NCBI RefSeq assembly: GCF_002198715.1
Contig: NZ_MWLK01000033.1
Span: 1-64,000, forward strand
Direction: 5' to 3'
DNA from: Rhodomicrobium sp. R_RK_3
GTDB taxonomy: Bacteria > Pseudomonadota > Alphaproteobacteria > Rhizobiales > Rhodomicrobiaceae
DNA: 64,000 nucleotides
A program made the translations under genes and the position numbers. Each line of letters opens with the position of its first letter. The stretch's first letter is position 1. The notes below the pieces were generated by a model. It made no database searches. It saw only the letters and a list, made by a program, of their open reading frames with translations, and was not told the origin of the DNA. This document shows positions 1 to 8,368 of this stretch, piece after piece.

Positions 1-80
1 GCTAAGGCGGGGAGGTTGGGGGGGACGCTTCGTGATGCGGTATCGAAGCGATGCGGAGGACCTATTGCACCCGCGGACGA

Positions 81-183
81 AATCCCCGCGAAAGCGGGGA
101 CCCAGTAAAGGGCAAAATCACCGGCGGGCTCGGCGCATTCCAGAATTGCTGCGGCGTAATGGGTCCCCGCTTTCGCGGGGATT
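81..183. repeat. REP-like inverted repeat pair, copy 1
   Basis: Two arms (81-103 and 161-183) are perfect reverse complements over 23 bases. Each arm is itself a small palindrome built on CCCCGC-GAAA-GCGGGG. Related pairs sit at 1041-1119 and 15924-16029, always between genes. Paired, opposed palindromes of this kind are typical of REP/BIME sequences spread by RAYT transposases; no such transposase is visible here. Bases 1-202 otherwise hold no convincing gene. Confidence 0.8.
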
Positions 184-202
184 ACGAAAAGGGGGCAGCG
201 CG

Positions 203-589
203 TTAGCCCTTCTTCCCCGCAAAATCATCCCGCGAGGCGACCCATTTCAGCATCGAGTCGAGCGCCGGGCAGAGTGACTGGCCCCAATCGGTGAGGCCGT
301 ATTCGACCTTCGGCGGCACCTGATGGTGGACGATCCGGCGCACGATGCCGTCGGCCTCCATCTGCCGCAATTGCTGGATCAGCATCTTCTGCGAGATCGA
401 CGGGATGGCGCGCTCAAGCTCGGAGAAGCGCAGCAGCTTGCCGCCGAACAAATGGAACAGGATCACCAGCTTCCAGCGGCCTTCGAGAATGCGCAGCGCC
501 ATCTCGACACCCTCGGCGGCGGAGGACGGGCTGTGCCCGCGATCCTTACTTTCGGGTAAGTAGCTTACGTTTTTGTCGGTTCTTGTCAT
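203..589 (-). CDS. HxlR-family transcriptional regulator
   Basis: A 128-residue protein of the usual HxlR length. The winged helix-turn-helix covers about residues 27-115: ILEGRWKLVILFHL opens the domain, the recognition region is around QKMLIQQLRQMEADG, and the wing VPPKVEYGLTDWG closes it. HxlR proteins are small DNA-binding dimers that often respond to reactive electrophiles or redox stress and control a divergently transcribed neighbour. The neighbour here is the NTF2-like gene starting 74 bases away on the other strand. The target gene is inferred from position only. Confidence 0.9.
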   Translation of the reverse strand: MTRTDKNVSYLPESKDRGHSPSSAAEGVEMALRILEGRWKLVILFHLFGGKLLRFSELERAIPSISQKMLIQQLRQMEADGIVRRIVHHQVPPKVEYGLTDWGQSLCPALDSMLKWVASRDDFAGKKG

Positions 590-662
590 CCGGTAAGCCT
601 AGAGGCATGTTTGGCGTAGAGCAACAATGCACTCCGCGAAATGCGGCGAGAGGAGCTGGCTT

Positions 663-983
663 ATGGCGATCAAATTGCCCAAGGCGATCGAAATCTTTTT
701 CACCTCCGGCCAAGACGTGGCGGCGTTCGATCGGTGCTTCACCGCAGATGCCGTCGTGCGCGACGAGCACAAGACCCACCAAGGGCTCGCGGCGATCAAA
801 GCCTGGCGCAAGGAGACCTTGGAAAAATACCAATTCACGGCCGAGCCGGTCGCGCTGTCGGAGAAAGACGGCAAGACCGTCGTCACCGCGAAGCTCTCCG
901 GCAATTTCCCTGGCAGTCCGATCGAGTTGGATCACAGTTTCGAACTCGCAGGCGACAGGATCGCCGCGCTGGAGATCGGCTGA
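663..983 (+). CDS. NTF2-like (SnoaL-type) small protein
   Basis: A 106-residue protein with the pattern of the SnoaL/NTF2 fold: an N-terminal helix, AFDRCFTADAVVRDE, then HQGLAAIKAWRKE and a C-terminal sheet ending in a DRIAALEIG-like strand. Family members are cone-shaped dimers used as isomerases, hydrolases or ligand binders; no function can be assigned. ATG 663 is preferred over an in-frame ATG at 627 because AGGAG lies just upstream. It is divergent from the HxlR regulator at 203-589 and is the likely target of that regulator. Confidence 0.8.
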   Translation: MAIKLPKAIEIFFTSGQDVAAFDRCFTADAVVRDEHKTHQGLAAIKAWRKETLEKYQFTAEPVALSEKDGKTVVTAKLSGNFPGSPIELDHSFELAGDRIAALEIG

Positions 984-1040
984 CGGGCACCGGCGCGCCG
1001 CTAGAGCGGGATCTCGATGTGGGATCAGTCGGTGTGGTGT

Positions 1041-1119
1041 CATTCCCGCGAAGGCGGGAATCCAGCCGCGTCCACGGCGGGCGCCTCAAGGATGCTGGAT
1101 TCCCGCCTTCGCGGGAATG
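1041..1119. repeat. REP-like inverted repeat pair, copy 2
   Basis: Arms 1041-1065 and 1095-1119 are perfect reverse complements over 25 bases, separated by 29 bases. Each arm contains the core CCCGCGAAGGCGGGAA. It sits between two convergent genes (663-983 and 1169-1558), where a folded transcript could also end transcription from both sides. Confidence 0.85.
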
Positions 1120-1168
1120 ACAAAGGGGATGCGCCGCGCCCGAGGTTTCCAGCTAAAATGATCGCGCT

Positions 1169-1558
1169 TCAGGCGCTTCCGGCGGCGGCGTGTTCGTCCG
1201 CCGCCCGCGCCCGGGCATAGGCGGCCTTGTCGACATGGGCGTCGCCCCAGGCTTTCAGCGCCATCATGATCGGCTCCAGCGTCCGGCCGCGCGCGGAGAG
1301 GCTGTATTCCACTTTCGGCGGCACTTCCGCATAGACTTTGCGCGCGATGAGCCCGTCGGCTTCGAGCTCGCGGAGCTGATTGGTCAGCATGCGCTGGGTG
1401 ACGTTGGGCAGGAGCCGGCGGATTTCGTTGAAGCGCAGCGTGCCGGAAAACAGGTGGAACAGCACGACGCCCTTCCACTTGCCGTCGATCAGTTGCAGCG
1501 TCGCCTCGACGGCGCAGCCGGGGCTGCAATCAAGCCTGTGGTGACGGGTGCGGGCCAT
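1169..1558 (-). CDS. HxlR-family transcriptional regulator
   Basis: A 129-residue winged-helix regulator, clearly the same family as the protein at 203-589 but not a recent copy. Visible signatures are LIDGKWKGVVLFHLFSG (about residues 23-39), NVTQRMLTNQLRELEADG, and the wing VPPKVEYSLSARG. A Cys in the CSPGC stretch near residues 11-15 precedes the HTH; N-terminal cysteines are used for redox or electrophile sensing in some HxlR proteins (YodB, QorR type), so the same is possible here. No divergent partner gene is obvious; the next gene (1642-2481) is on the same strand. Confidence 0.9.
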   Translation of the reverse strand: MARTRHHRLDCSPGCAVEATLQLIDGKWKGVVLFHLFSGTLRFNEIRRLLPNVTQRMLTNQLRELEADGLIARKVYAEVPPKVEYSLSARGRTLEPIMMALKAWGDAHVDKAAYARARAADEHAAAGSA

Positions 1559-1641
1559 TCGATCCTCTTGCGCGCCAATCTGCCGACAGTATCTTTTTCG
1601 GCACTATAGGCGTCAAGCGTGCGTTCGTGCAGAGCTATGCC

Positions 1642-2481
1642 CTAGCCACCGAGCGGCCCGTAGTTCAGACGCACATAGGCGGTTTCGAAACCGGCCCGGC
1701 GCAGATTGCGATAGGACGGATGCCGGTCTTCCTCGCCGGGCGCGGGCTGGCCGGTCTCCGCGACCAGGGTCCGCGCGCCCATGGCGAGGCCGTCCCGGAT
1801 GCGGCGTGCGAGCAGGGCGTTCTGCGCGCCGCGCCGGCGGGCGTCGGCCAGGGTCGCGCCGAAGCCGATCCAGCCCCAGTCGCCCTCGACATAGAGCACG
1901 CCGGAAGCGACGGGCGTCTCGCCGTCATAAGCGAGATAGGATTTGAAGCCCGGCTTGCCGATCACCCCGGCGAACCAGCCCGCCGACATGGCAGGCATGC
2001 CGAACCCGCCGGCAACGACCGCGCCGAAATCCGCCGCGTGCGCCTCGCCGATCTCCCGGACGGTCAGCGACGTGGCGAGGCCGTGCTCGGCAACGGTGGA
2101 GGACCGCCGCCACAGTTTCGCCCAGCCGGTGCCTTGCGGCTTCAAGCCGGCCGCGGCGATCCAGCTTTGCAGCTCGGGCGGCATCGCCACAGGTGCGATC
2201 TGCAGCACCGACGCGGGAGCGCCGTGGCTCCGCATCCAGGCAATCGCCGCGAGCAGCGCGTCCTGCGTCGCCGCTTGTCCCGCGCCCAGCCCAATAGCCC
2301 GGTTGAAGACCGATACGGGAAGCTTGCGCGCCGCCAAAAGTCCCGCCGTGTCGAGCGTGGCGCAGTCGAGACCCAGCGCCTCGCGGTTTTGCGCGTCGGC
2401 CGATGCGTATAGGGCGAGCATCGCCTCGCGCTCCAGTCCTTCGAGGCGCGCGATCTCGCCGCTGGCGATTTTATCGCTCAC
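1642..2481 (-). CDS. GNAT-family N-acetyltransferase
   Basis: A 279-residue protein with a C-terminal GNAT domain (about residues 140-270). Visible are the acetyl-CoA binding region around ATLADARRRGAQNALLARRI and the later strand-helix YRNLRRAGFETAYVRLNYGP. The N-terminal half is a second, degenerate GNAT-like domain common in tandem forms. The substrate is unknown. The start is GTG at 2481, which overlaps the end of the upstream membrane-protein gene by 11 bases, so the two are probably translationally coupled. Confidence 0.85.
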   Translation of the reverse strand: MSDKIASGEIARLEGLEREAMLALYASADAQNREALGLDCATLDTAGLLAARKLPVSVFNRAIGLGAGQAATQDALLAAIAWMRSHGAPASVLQIAPVAMPPELQSWIAAAGLKPQGTGWAKLWRRSSTVAEHGLATSLTVREIGEAHAADFGAVVAGGFGMPAMSAGWFAGVIGKPGFKSYLAYDGETPVASGVLYVEGDWGWIGFGATLADARRRGAQNALLARRIRDGLAMGARTLVAETGQPAPGEEDRHPSYRNLRRAGFETAYVRLNYGPLGG

Positions 2482-2860
2482 CGATTGCGCCTCCGAGCGT
2501 TGCCAGCCGCGCGGCCGAGATGAAGAACACGATGGCGCCCGCCAGCCACAGCAGCGATGCGACGATCGCCAGGCCCGGCTGGTGGTGAATGGCGGCGAAA
2601 TAGACGCCGAGCGGGAAGGCCAGGGCGCTCGGCGCCGCGAGCCAGAAATGCACCCGCGCCAGCCGCGAGGCCAGCAGTTCCGGAAAGGCCCGGTAGATCA
2701 CCCCGAACAGGGCGAGCGATGCCCAGCCGACGAGGTTGAGATGGGCGTGGACCGGCGAGAGCTGAAAGTCCTGATTGATGCCCATGTAGATGCCGAGGCA
2801 GACACCGCAGATCAGGCAGGCGGCGCCGAGGAGGAGAAAGGAAAGGTCAATGCGGGGCAT
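2471..2860 (-). CDS. Small four-helix membrane protein, heme-copper-oxidase subunit I-like
   Basis: About 129 residues with four predicted membrane helices. The segment SPVHAHLNLVGWASLALFGVIY resembles one helix pair of the cbb3/NorB oxidase subunit I family, including two His residues, but the protein is far too short to be a complete oxidase. Similar short proteins occur in alphaproteobacteria without known function. ATG 2860 is preferred because the 33 residues added by ATG 2959 are not membrane-protein-like. It overlaps the downstream GNAT gene by 11 bases. Confidence 0.7.
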   Translation of the reverse strand: MPRIDLSFLLLGAACLICGVCLGIYMGINQDFQLSPVHAHLNLVGWASLALFGVIYRAFPELLASRLARVHFWLAAPSALAFPLGVYFAAIHHQPGLAIVASLLWLAGAIVFFISAARLATLGGAIGER

Positions 2861-3054
2861 TGTGCATCCTATTGTTATTGCCGGGTTTGGTCGGTCGGAT
2901 GAACGTCTAAGGGCCCGATTATGAACGAAGGCGCGCAAACGGCCCGGAACGCTCCCCACTCATGGCGGAACGAAGCTGCCGGGGGATTTCGGCCGCCCAA
3001 TATCGGGTTACGGCTGTAATGATGCTTTTCGGCAGCGCGGAGAAAGGCGCGCGG

Positions 3055-4191
3055 CTATCCCTGCAGCCTCGGCCTAACCTCCGCGGCGGGTTTCGCCACC
3101 CCGGCCCATTCGCCGACGCAGCGCGCGAGGTCGCCGAAATTCTGGTGCATCTGCTCGAGCGCGAAACCGAGCGCGAACAGGCGCTCCGCCGCCTCGCCCG
3201 AAAGGTCGCGGGTGAGGCCGTCGCGGCGCAGGGCGGCGATCTCCGTGGTGTATCTGTCGAGCGCGGCTTCGACCGCGTCCATCGGCGGCGGCGCCTTGCG
3301 GGCGAGCAGCGCGGCGGCGGACTTGCCGAGATAGTCGGGAAACGCGGCGGCGATCTGCGTCAGGGCAGGCTCCAGCCGGGCCGCGATGGCCTGTGGCAGC
3401 GGTACGACCGCGGCGCGTCCGAGCATGACGAGGTCATGCCGCAGCCGGAGCAGCGTGCGCAGCAGCGGTCCCGTCTCCGGCCCCGATGCCAAACGCGCCG
3501 ACCGCTCGCGCTCTGCCTCGGTGCCGACGGCGCGCAATTGCGCCAGCGCCTGGCCGATGCCGTCCTGCAGCCGGTGCAGCGTCTCCAGGTCGAGGCCGCG
3601 CGTCAGGCCCGAAAGCAGGCCGTTCAGCGCCCGCGCCATGCGGTCGAGCGTATGCGCGGTGGTCTCGGCGACCTCCTGATGGGCGCTCGAGGGCAGCAGG
3701 AACAGCGAGACCAGACAGCCGGTGATGCCGCCGACGGCGACCTCGGCCAGCCGGTCGATGACCGAATTGATCGGGCTGCCATGCGTCATTTCCGGAACCA
3801 GCAGCACGATGATGGCGGTGACCGGCGCCGAGGCGAGGCTGGGGTTGACCGCCGCGATCACCGCCAGCGGCGCGACCGCCAGCACCAGCGTCGCGAGCAG
3901 CGCCGCCTCGTTCGGATGCGGCACGAAGATGGCGACGGCGCCGCCATAGATCGCGCCCCCGACCGTTCCGGCGAGGTAATCGGTGGTGGCTTTCAGCGAG
4001 CGGCCGACGCTCATTTGCGTCACGATGATCGCCGTGAGGACGGCCCAGAGCGGCAAGGGAAGCTCGATGAATTTCGCCACCGCCAGCGAAAGCAGCGCCG
4101 CGACCGTCACCCGGAAGGCCAGTTTCAACTGCGAATGATGGTTCTGGACCCAGGTCCCGAGCCCGCTCCAGGCGGCGCCGATCTGCTTCAC
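3055..4191 (-). CDS. FUSC-family inner-membrane protein (aromatic acid or efflux exporter type)
   Basis: A 378-residue protein. Residues 20-175 form about six hydrophobic helices, including LAVAKFIELPLPLWAVLTA and the conserved glycine-rich stretch DYLAGTVGGAIYGG. The remainder is a soluble, Arg- and Leu-rich helical domain. This layout (one membrane bundle plus a cytoplasmic helical domain) fits the FUSC/aromatic acid exporter group (AaeB, YccS). The exported compound is unknown. It stands alone, with about 190 bases upstream and 160 bases downstream free of genes. Confidence 0.85.
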   Translation of the reverse strand: MKQIGAAWSGLGTWVQNHHSQLKLAFRVTVAALLSLAVAKFIELPLPLWAVLTAIIVTQMSVGRSLKATTDYLAGTVGGAIYGGAVAIFVPHPNEAALLATLVLAVAPLAVIAAVNPSLASAPVTAIIVLLVPEMTHGSPINSVIDRLAEVAVGGITGCLVSLFLLPSSAHQEVAETTAHTLDRMARALNGLLSGLTRGLDLETLHRLQDGIGQALAQLRAVGTEAERERSARLASGPETGPLLRTLLRLRHDLVMLGRAAVVPLPQAIAARLEPALTQIAAAFPDYLGKSAAALLARKAPPPMDAVEAALDRYTTEIAALRRDGLTRDLSGEAAERLFALGFALEQMHQNFGDLARCVGEWAGVAKPAAEVRPRLQG

Positions 4192-4350
4192 GTGATATCC
4201 CCGATATGCGGCCGGACGCGGATGCGTGATTCATCCGCCCGGATGAGAGAATCACATCGATAGCAGCGGGGCTAGATGAAAAGCGTGAAGATCTGGGAAC
4301 GGCATTTTGATCGGCGGGATGCATAGCCGATTATGCTGCGCGCGGCGCTT

Positions 4351-5118
4351 CTACAATTTGCGGCAGCTATAGGCGGCGGTGACATAGGGGAAGGTCACTT
4401 CGCTCTTGCCCGCCAGATCGGGCGTCGCCGCGATCAGCGCGCGGACCTGCTCGGCGATCCGGGTCCGCACGCTGGCGGGCAATGCCGCGATGAAGCTGAC
4501 GGAGAGCGCGCGGTTGACGATGACCTCCTCGGGCGTGCCGGTATGGCCGTGCGGGATGAACCTCTCCGCCAGCGGGCCGAAACCATCGGCGGGGAATTGG
4601 GCGCGCCATTTCTGAGTGTGATAGCGCGGGGCCTCGCCTTCATAGGGTGTGATGATTGCCGTCACAGCGGCGACCCAGGCGACGCTCTCGTCGCGCACGT
4701 TCCAGACCAGCCCGAACATGCCGCCCGGCTTCAGCACGCGGCGGATTTCGGCGACGGCCTTCTCCGTCGCGAACCAGTGGAAGGACTGCGCGCAGATGAC
4801 GGCATCGACGCTGGCGTCGGCGAGCGGGATCTGCTCGGCCGATCCCGCGCGGGCATCGACGCCGGGATGCGCCGCTTCAAGCTGCGCCAGCATTTCCGGC
4901 ACGGGCTCGACGGCGATCAGCGTCGCGCCGGTCGCCGCAAGCCGAGGCAGGAATTTTCCAGTGCCGGAACCAAGATCGAGCGCGACCTTGCCCGCATGCA
5001 GGCCGAGATCGTCACGCAGCCAGTCGGCCAGCGCCGCCGGGTAATCCGGCCGGCCCTTGGCATAGGTCTCGGCGCCTGCGGAAAAGCCGTCGGCGGCATA
5101 TCGGTTGATGGCGGGCAT
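4351..5118 (-). CDS. Class I SAM-dependent methyltransferase
   Basis: A 255-residue Methyltransf_11-type enzyme. Motif I is LDLGSGTGKFLPRL (about residues 45-58), the acidic end of strand 2 is VEPVPEML, motif II/III is DAVICAQSFHWF, and LKPGGMFGLVWN follows. The substrate is unknown. ATG 5118 is chosen over ATG 5133 because GGAGG lies five bases before it, inside the longer reading frame. It follows uxuA by 32 bases on the same strand and may be the last gene of that transcript, although no metabolic link is evident. Confidence 0.85.
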   Translation of the reverse strand: MPAINRYAADGFSAGAETYAKGRPDYPAALADWLRDDLGLHAGKVALDLGSGTGKFLPRLAATGATLIAVEPVPEMLAQLEAAHPGVDARAGSAEQIPLADASVDAVICAQSFHWFATEKAVAEIRRVLKPGGMFGLVWNVRDESVAWVAAVTAIITPYEGEAPRYHTQKWRAQFPADGFGPLAERFIPHGHTGTPEEVIVNRALSVSFIAALPASVRTRIAEQVRALIAATPDLAGKSEVTFPYVTAAYSCRKL

Positions 5119-5150
5119 CGTTGCCTCCGGCATGGCGGCCGGGCGCCATG

Positions 5151-6332
5151 CTATTGAGCGTATGGATGGCCGAGCGCGGTAATGACCCCGCGCAATTCGG
5201 CCAAGCCTTTCAACCGGCCGATGCAGGAATAGCCCGGATTCACCTTCTTGCCGATATCGTCGATCAGCACATGTCCGTGATCGGGCCGCATCACCATCTC
5301 CCAGCGCTCCATGCCGGCGGCCTTGCGGCGGCGCTCCTCCGCCAGCAGCACGTCGATCAGGCCGACCATATCGACGCGGCCGCCGAGGTGATCGGATTCG
5401 GTGAAGGAGCCGTCCGGCTCGATCGTGACATTGCGCAGATGGGCGAAATGGATGCGCTCGGCGAATTCGCGCGCCATGGCGACGACGTCGTTCTGCGGGC
5501 CGGAGCCGTAGGAGCCGGCGCAGAGGGTCATGCCGTTGGCGCGGCTCGGCACGGCGGCGAACAGGGCGCGCAGATCGTCGGCGCCGGAGACGACGCGCGG
5601 CAGGCCGAAAAGCGGGAAGGGCGGGTCGTCGGGGTGGATGACCAGCGTGACGCCGCTGGCTTCGGCGACGGGCACGACCTCGCTCAGGAAGGCGATCAGA
5701 TTGCGGCGCAGCGCATCGGCGTCGATGCCGTCATAGCGGGCGATCTCCTTCCGCAGCGTCTCGCGCGTGTAATGACCCTCGCCGCCGGGTAGGCCGCTGA
5801 TGATGTTGTGCTCAAGCGTGAGCGCCGTTTCCGCCGACATCCCGGCAAAACGGCGCGCCGCCTTGTCGAGCAGTTCGGAGGAATAGTCCGCCTCGGCGCC
5901 CGGCCGCTTCAGCACATGCACGTCATAGGCGACGAAATCGACCATCTCGAAGCGCAGCGCCAGGGCGCCATTGGGCATGGCGTAGTCGAGCTTGGTGCGG
6001 GTCCAATCGACGACCGGCATGAAGTTGAAGCACACGAGCGGAATTCCCGCGACCCCCAGGCTATGCAAACTCGCCTTCCAGGTCTCAATGGCTTCCTCGG
6101 CGCCTGCCGCGCCGGTCTTGATGGCGGTCGGGATCGGAATGCTCTCGCAGACCGACCAGACAAAACCTTTCGCCTCGCAGACGGTCTTGCGCTGCAGAAC
6201 CTCGTGCAGCGTCCATTGCTGGCCCTCATATTTCTCGTGCAGGGCGGTGACGATATCCGTCGCGCCCGCCTGGCCGATATCCCTGAGCGACACAGGATCA
6301 TTCGGCCCGAACCATCTCCATCCCTGGCGCAT
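5151..6332 (-). CDS. uxuA: Mannonate dehydratase
   Basis: A 393-residue protein of normal UxuA length. It dehydrates D-mannonate to 2-keto-3-deoxy-D-gluconate in hexuronate breakdown, using a divalent metal in a TIM barrel. Recognised by the N-terminal WRWFGPNDPVSL, the metal-site region around VCFNFMPVVDWTRT, HPDDPPFPLFGLPRVVS, CAGSYGS, and the C-terminal HGHVLIDDIGKK. It is 33 bases downstream of a sugar ABC ATPase gene. Gene order from the right is regulator, binding protein, two permeases, ATPase, UxuA, which points to uptake and use of a hexuronate or aldonate. Start ATG 6332 has GGGAG upstream. Confidence 0.95.
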   Translation of the reverse strand: MRQGWRWFGPNDPVSLRDIGQAGATDIVTALHEKYEGQQWTLHEVLQRKTVCEAKGFVWSVCESIPIPTAIKTGAAGAEEAIETWKASLHSLGVAGIPLVCFNFMPVVDWTRTKLDYAMPNGALALRFEMVDFVAYDVHVLKRPGAEADYSSELLDKAARRFAGMSAETALTLEHNIISGLPGGEGHYTRETLRKEIARYDGIDADALRRNLIAFLSEVVPVAEASGVTLVIHPDDPPFPLFGLPRVVSGADDLRALFAAVPSRANGMTLCAGSYGSGPQNDVVAMAREFAERIHFAHLRNVTIEPDGSFTESDHLGGRVDMVGLIDVLLAEERRRKAAGMERWEMVMRPDHGHVLIDDIGKKVNPGYSCIGRLKGLAELRGVITALGHPYAQ

Positions 6333-6365
6333 CCGCCACTCCCGCTGTTCGGCAAATTCGGTTGG

Positions 6366-7484
6366 TTACTGAAGCCGGATCCCGGTTTCAGGATCGAAAT
6401 AGACGGCCTTGTCCAGATTGAAGACCAGTTGCAGCATCTCGCCGGGCCGGGCTTCCGCGTCGGCGCGCAGCCGCGCGATGACCTCCTTGCCGGCGATGTT
6501 GGTGACGACGAGTGTGTCCGCCCCCGCCGGCTCGACCACATCGACCAGCACATTGACGGTGTCGAGCGTCCCCGCGCTGCGGTCGGCGCTGCCTTCGTCG
6601 GTGATCGCCTCCGGCCGGATGCCGAGGATGATTTTCGCGCCGGGCGTCATGGCGGGCGTGACCTTGGTCTCGGGCACGCGCAGGGTGATCGGCGCGGCCC
6701 CGTTGCGCCGCAAGGTCATGCGCGGGGCGTTGGCGCCGTCGGCGGCGACTTCGGCCTCGAGCAGATTCATCGCGGGCGAGCCCATGAAATCGGCAACGAA
6801 CAGATTGGCCGGGCGGTTATAGATCTCCGACGGCGTGCCGACCTGCTGGATGACGCCGTCCTTCAGCACCGCGATCTTGGTCGCCAGCGTCATCGCCTCG
6901 ATCTGGTCGTGGGTGACATAGACGATGGTCGCGCCCGTCCGGTGGTGCAGCCGCTTGATCTCGGTGCGCATATCGACGCGCAGCTTGGCGTCGAGATTGG
7001 AGAGCGGCTCGTCGAACAGGAACAGGCGCGGATTGCGCACCAGCGCCCGGCCCATGGCGACACGCTGGCGCTGGCCGCCGGAGAGCTGCCCGGGCCGGCG
7101 CTTCAGCAGATGCTCGATCTGCAGCATCCGCGCCGCCTCGGCGACGGCCGCCTCGCGTTCGGCTTTCGGCATGCCGCGCATCTCCAGCGCGAAGCCGATA
7201 TTTTCCGCCACCGTCATGTTCGGATAGAGCGCGTAGGACTGGAACACCATGGCGATGTCGCGCTTGGACGGATGCAGGTCGTTGACCAGCTTGCCGTCGA
7301 TGCGGATCGCGCCCGATGTCACCGCGTCGAGCCCGGCGATCATGTTGAGCAGCGTCGACTTTCCGCAGCCGGACGGCCCGACCAGGACCAGAAAGCCGCC
7401 TTTTTCCAGATCGACATCGATGCTTTTGAGGACGTCGAGCCCGCCATAGCGCTTGCTCAGCCCTTCGATTTCGAGAAACGCCAT
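6366..7484 (-). CDS. Sugar ABC transporter ATPase (UgpC/MsmK type)
   Basis: A 372-residue ATPase. Walker A is GPSGCGKST (about residues 38-46), the Q-loop is MVFQSYALYPNMTV, the signature is LSGGQRQRVAMGRA, and Walker B is RLFLFDEPLSNLD followed by the H-loop YVTHDQ. Residues after about 240 form the regulatory OB-fold domain typical of carbohydrate importers (IILGIRPEAI is visible). The reading frame stays open upstream to 8033, but ATG 7484, preceded by AAGGATAAGG, begins the conserved MAFLEIEGLSKRYGG. It powers the permeases just upstream. Confidence 0.93.
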   Translation of the reverse strand: MAFLEIEGLSKRYGGLDVLKSIDVDLEKGGFLVLVGPSGCGKSTLLNMIAGLDAVTSGAIRIDGKLVNDLHPSKRDIAMVFQSYALYPNMTVAENIGFALEMRGMPKAEREAAVAEAARMLQIEHLLKRRPGQLSGGQRQRVAMGRALVRNPRLFLFDEPLSNLDAKLRVDMRTEIKRLHHRTGATIVYVTHDQIEAMTLATKIAVLKDGVIQQVGTPSEIYNRPANLFVADFMGSPAMNLLEAEVAADGANAPRMTLRRNGAAPITLRVPETKVTPAMTPGAKIILGIRPEAITDEGSADRSAGTLDTVNVLVDVVEPAGADTLVVTNIAGKEVIARLRADAEARPGEMLQLVFNLDKAVYFDPETGIRLQ

Positions 7485-7489
7485 CGCCC

Positions 7490-8368
7490 TTATCCTTTCA
7501 CCGCGCCGGCCATCAGGCCCCGGACCAGATATTGCCCGGCGACCACATAGACGATCAGCGTCGGCAGCGCGGCGAACATCGCCGCCGCCATGTGCACGTT
7601 GTATTCCTTCACGCCCGTGGAGGAGGAGACCAGATTGTTGAGAGCGACCGTCATCGGCGCGGCATCGCCCGATGCGAAGGAGGCGCCGAAAAGGAAGTCG
7701 TTCCAGATATTGGTGAACTGGAAGATCACGGTGACGACGATGATCGGACCGGAGGAGGGCAAGAGGATGCGCCTGAAAATCTGGAAGAAGGAGGCGCCGT
7801 CGATCTGCGCCGCGCGCACCAGCTCGGTCGGGAAGGCGTCGTAATAATTGCGGAAGAACAGCGTCGAGAAGCCGATGCCGTAGACGACATGGACGAGGAC
7901 GAGACCCGCCGTCGTGCCCGCAAGGCCCAGCGTTCCGAGCACCAGCGCCATCGGGATCAGAACCGACTGGAACGGGATGAAGCAGGCGAAGAGCATCATC
8001 CCGAAGACGAGGCGATGGCCGGGGAAGCGCCATTTGGTGAGCACATAGCCGTTCACCGCACCCAGCATGGTCGAGATGATGACGGCGGGCACCACCATCA
8101 GGATCGAATTGGCGAAAAAGCCCTTGATGCCCTGGCAGGTCAGGCCGACGCAGGTGGTGCCCCAGGCGGCGAGCCAGGGCGCGATGGTCGGGTTCTTCGG
8201 CAGGGCCAGCATGTTGCCGTCCTGGATCTCGTCGAGCGTCTTGAACGACGTCACCAGCATGACGAAGAAGGGCAAGAGGTAGAAGACGGCGAAGATCAGC
8301 AGCAGGCCGTAGATCACGATCCGCGCCGCGATCGGCGAGCGCGCGCCTGCCGGGAGGTCAGCGGCCAT
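7490..8368 (-). CDS. Sugar ABC transporter permease (MalG type)
   Basis: A 292-residue inner-membrane protein with six predicted helices. The cytoplasmic coupling loop EAA region reads ELVRAAQIDGASFFQIFRRI, near residue 185, and the C-terminus RGLMAGAVKG is characteristic of MalG-like permeases. It pairs with the permease encoded just upstream, whose gene it overlaps by 11 bases, and is followed five bases later by the ATPase gene. Confidence 0.93.
   Translation of the reverse strand: MAADLPAGARSPIAARIVIYGLLLIFAVFYLLPFFVMLVTSFKTLDEIQDGNMLALPKNPTIAPWLAAWGTTCVGLTCQGIKGFFANSILMVVPAVIISTMLGAVNGYVLTKWRFPGHRLVFGMMLFACFIPFQSVLIPMALVLGTLGLAGTTAGLVLVHVVYGIGFSTLFFRNYYDAFPTELVRAAQIDGASFFQIFRRILLPSSGPIIVVTVIFQFTNIWNDFLFGASFASGDAAPMTVALNNLVSSSTGVKEYNVHMAAAMFAALPTLIVYVVAGQYLVRGLMAGAVKG

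Noticed and set aside
2962-4263. Long rightward ORF (433 codons) over the FUSC gene
   Set aside because: Antisense shadow with Arg/Gln/Asp/Gly-rich composition; the minus-strand reading has clear membrane helices and family motifs.
5808-7550. 580-codon rightward ORF over uxuA and the ABC ATPase gene
   Set aside because: Composition typical of the antisense of GC-rich genes; both opposite genes are complete with catalytic motifs.
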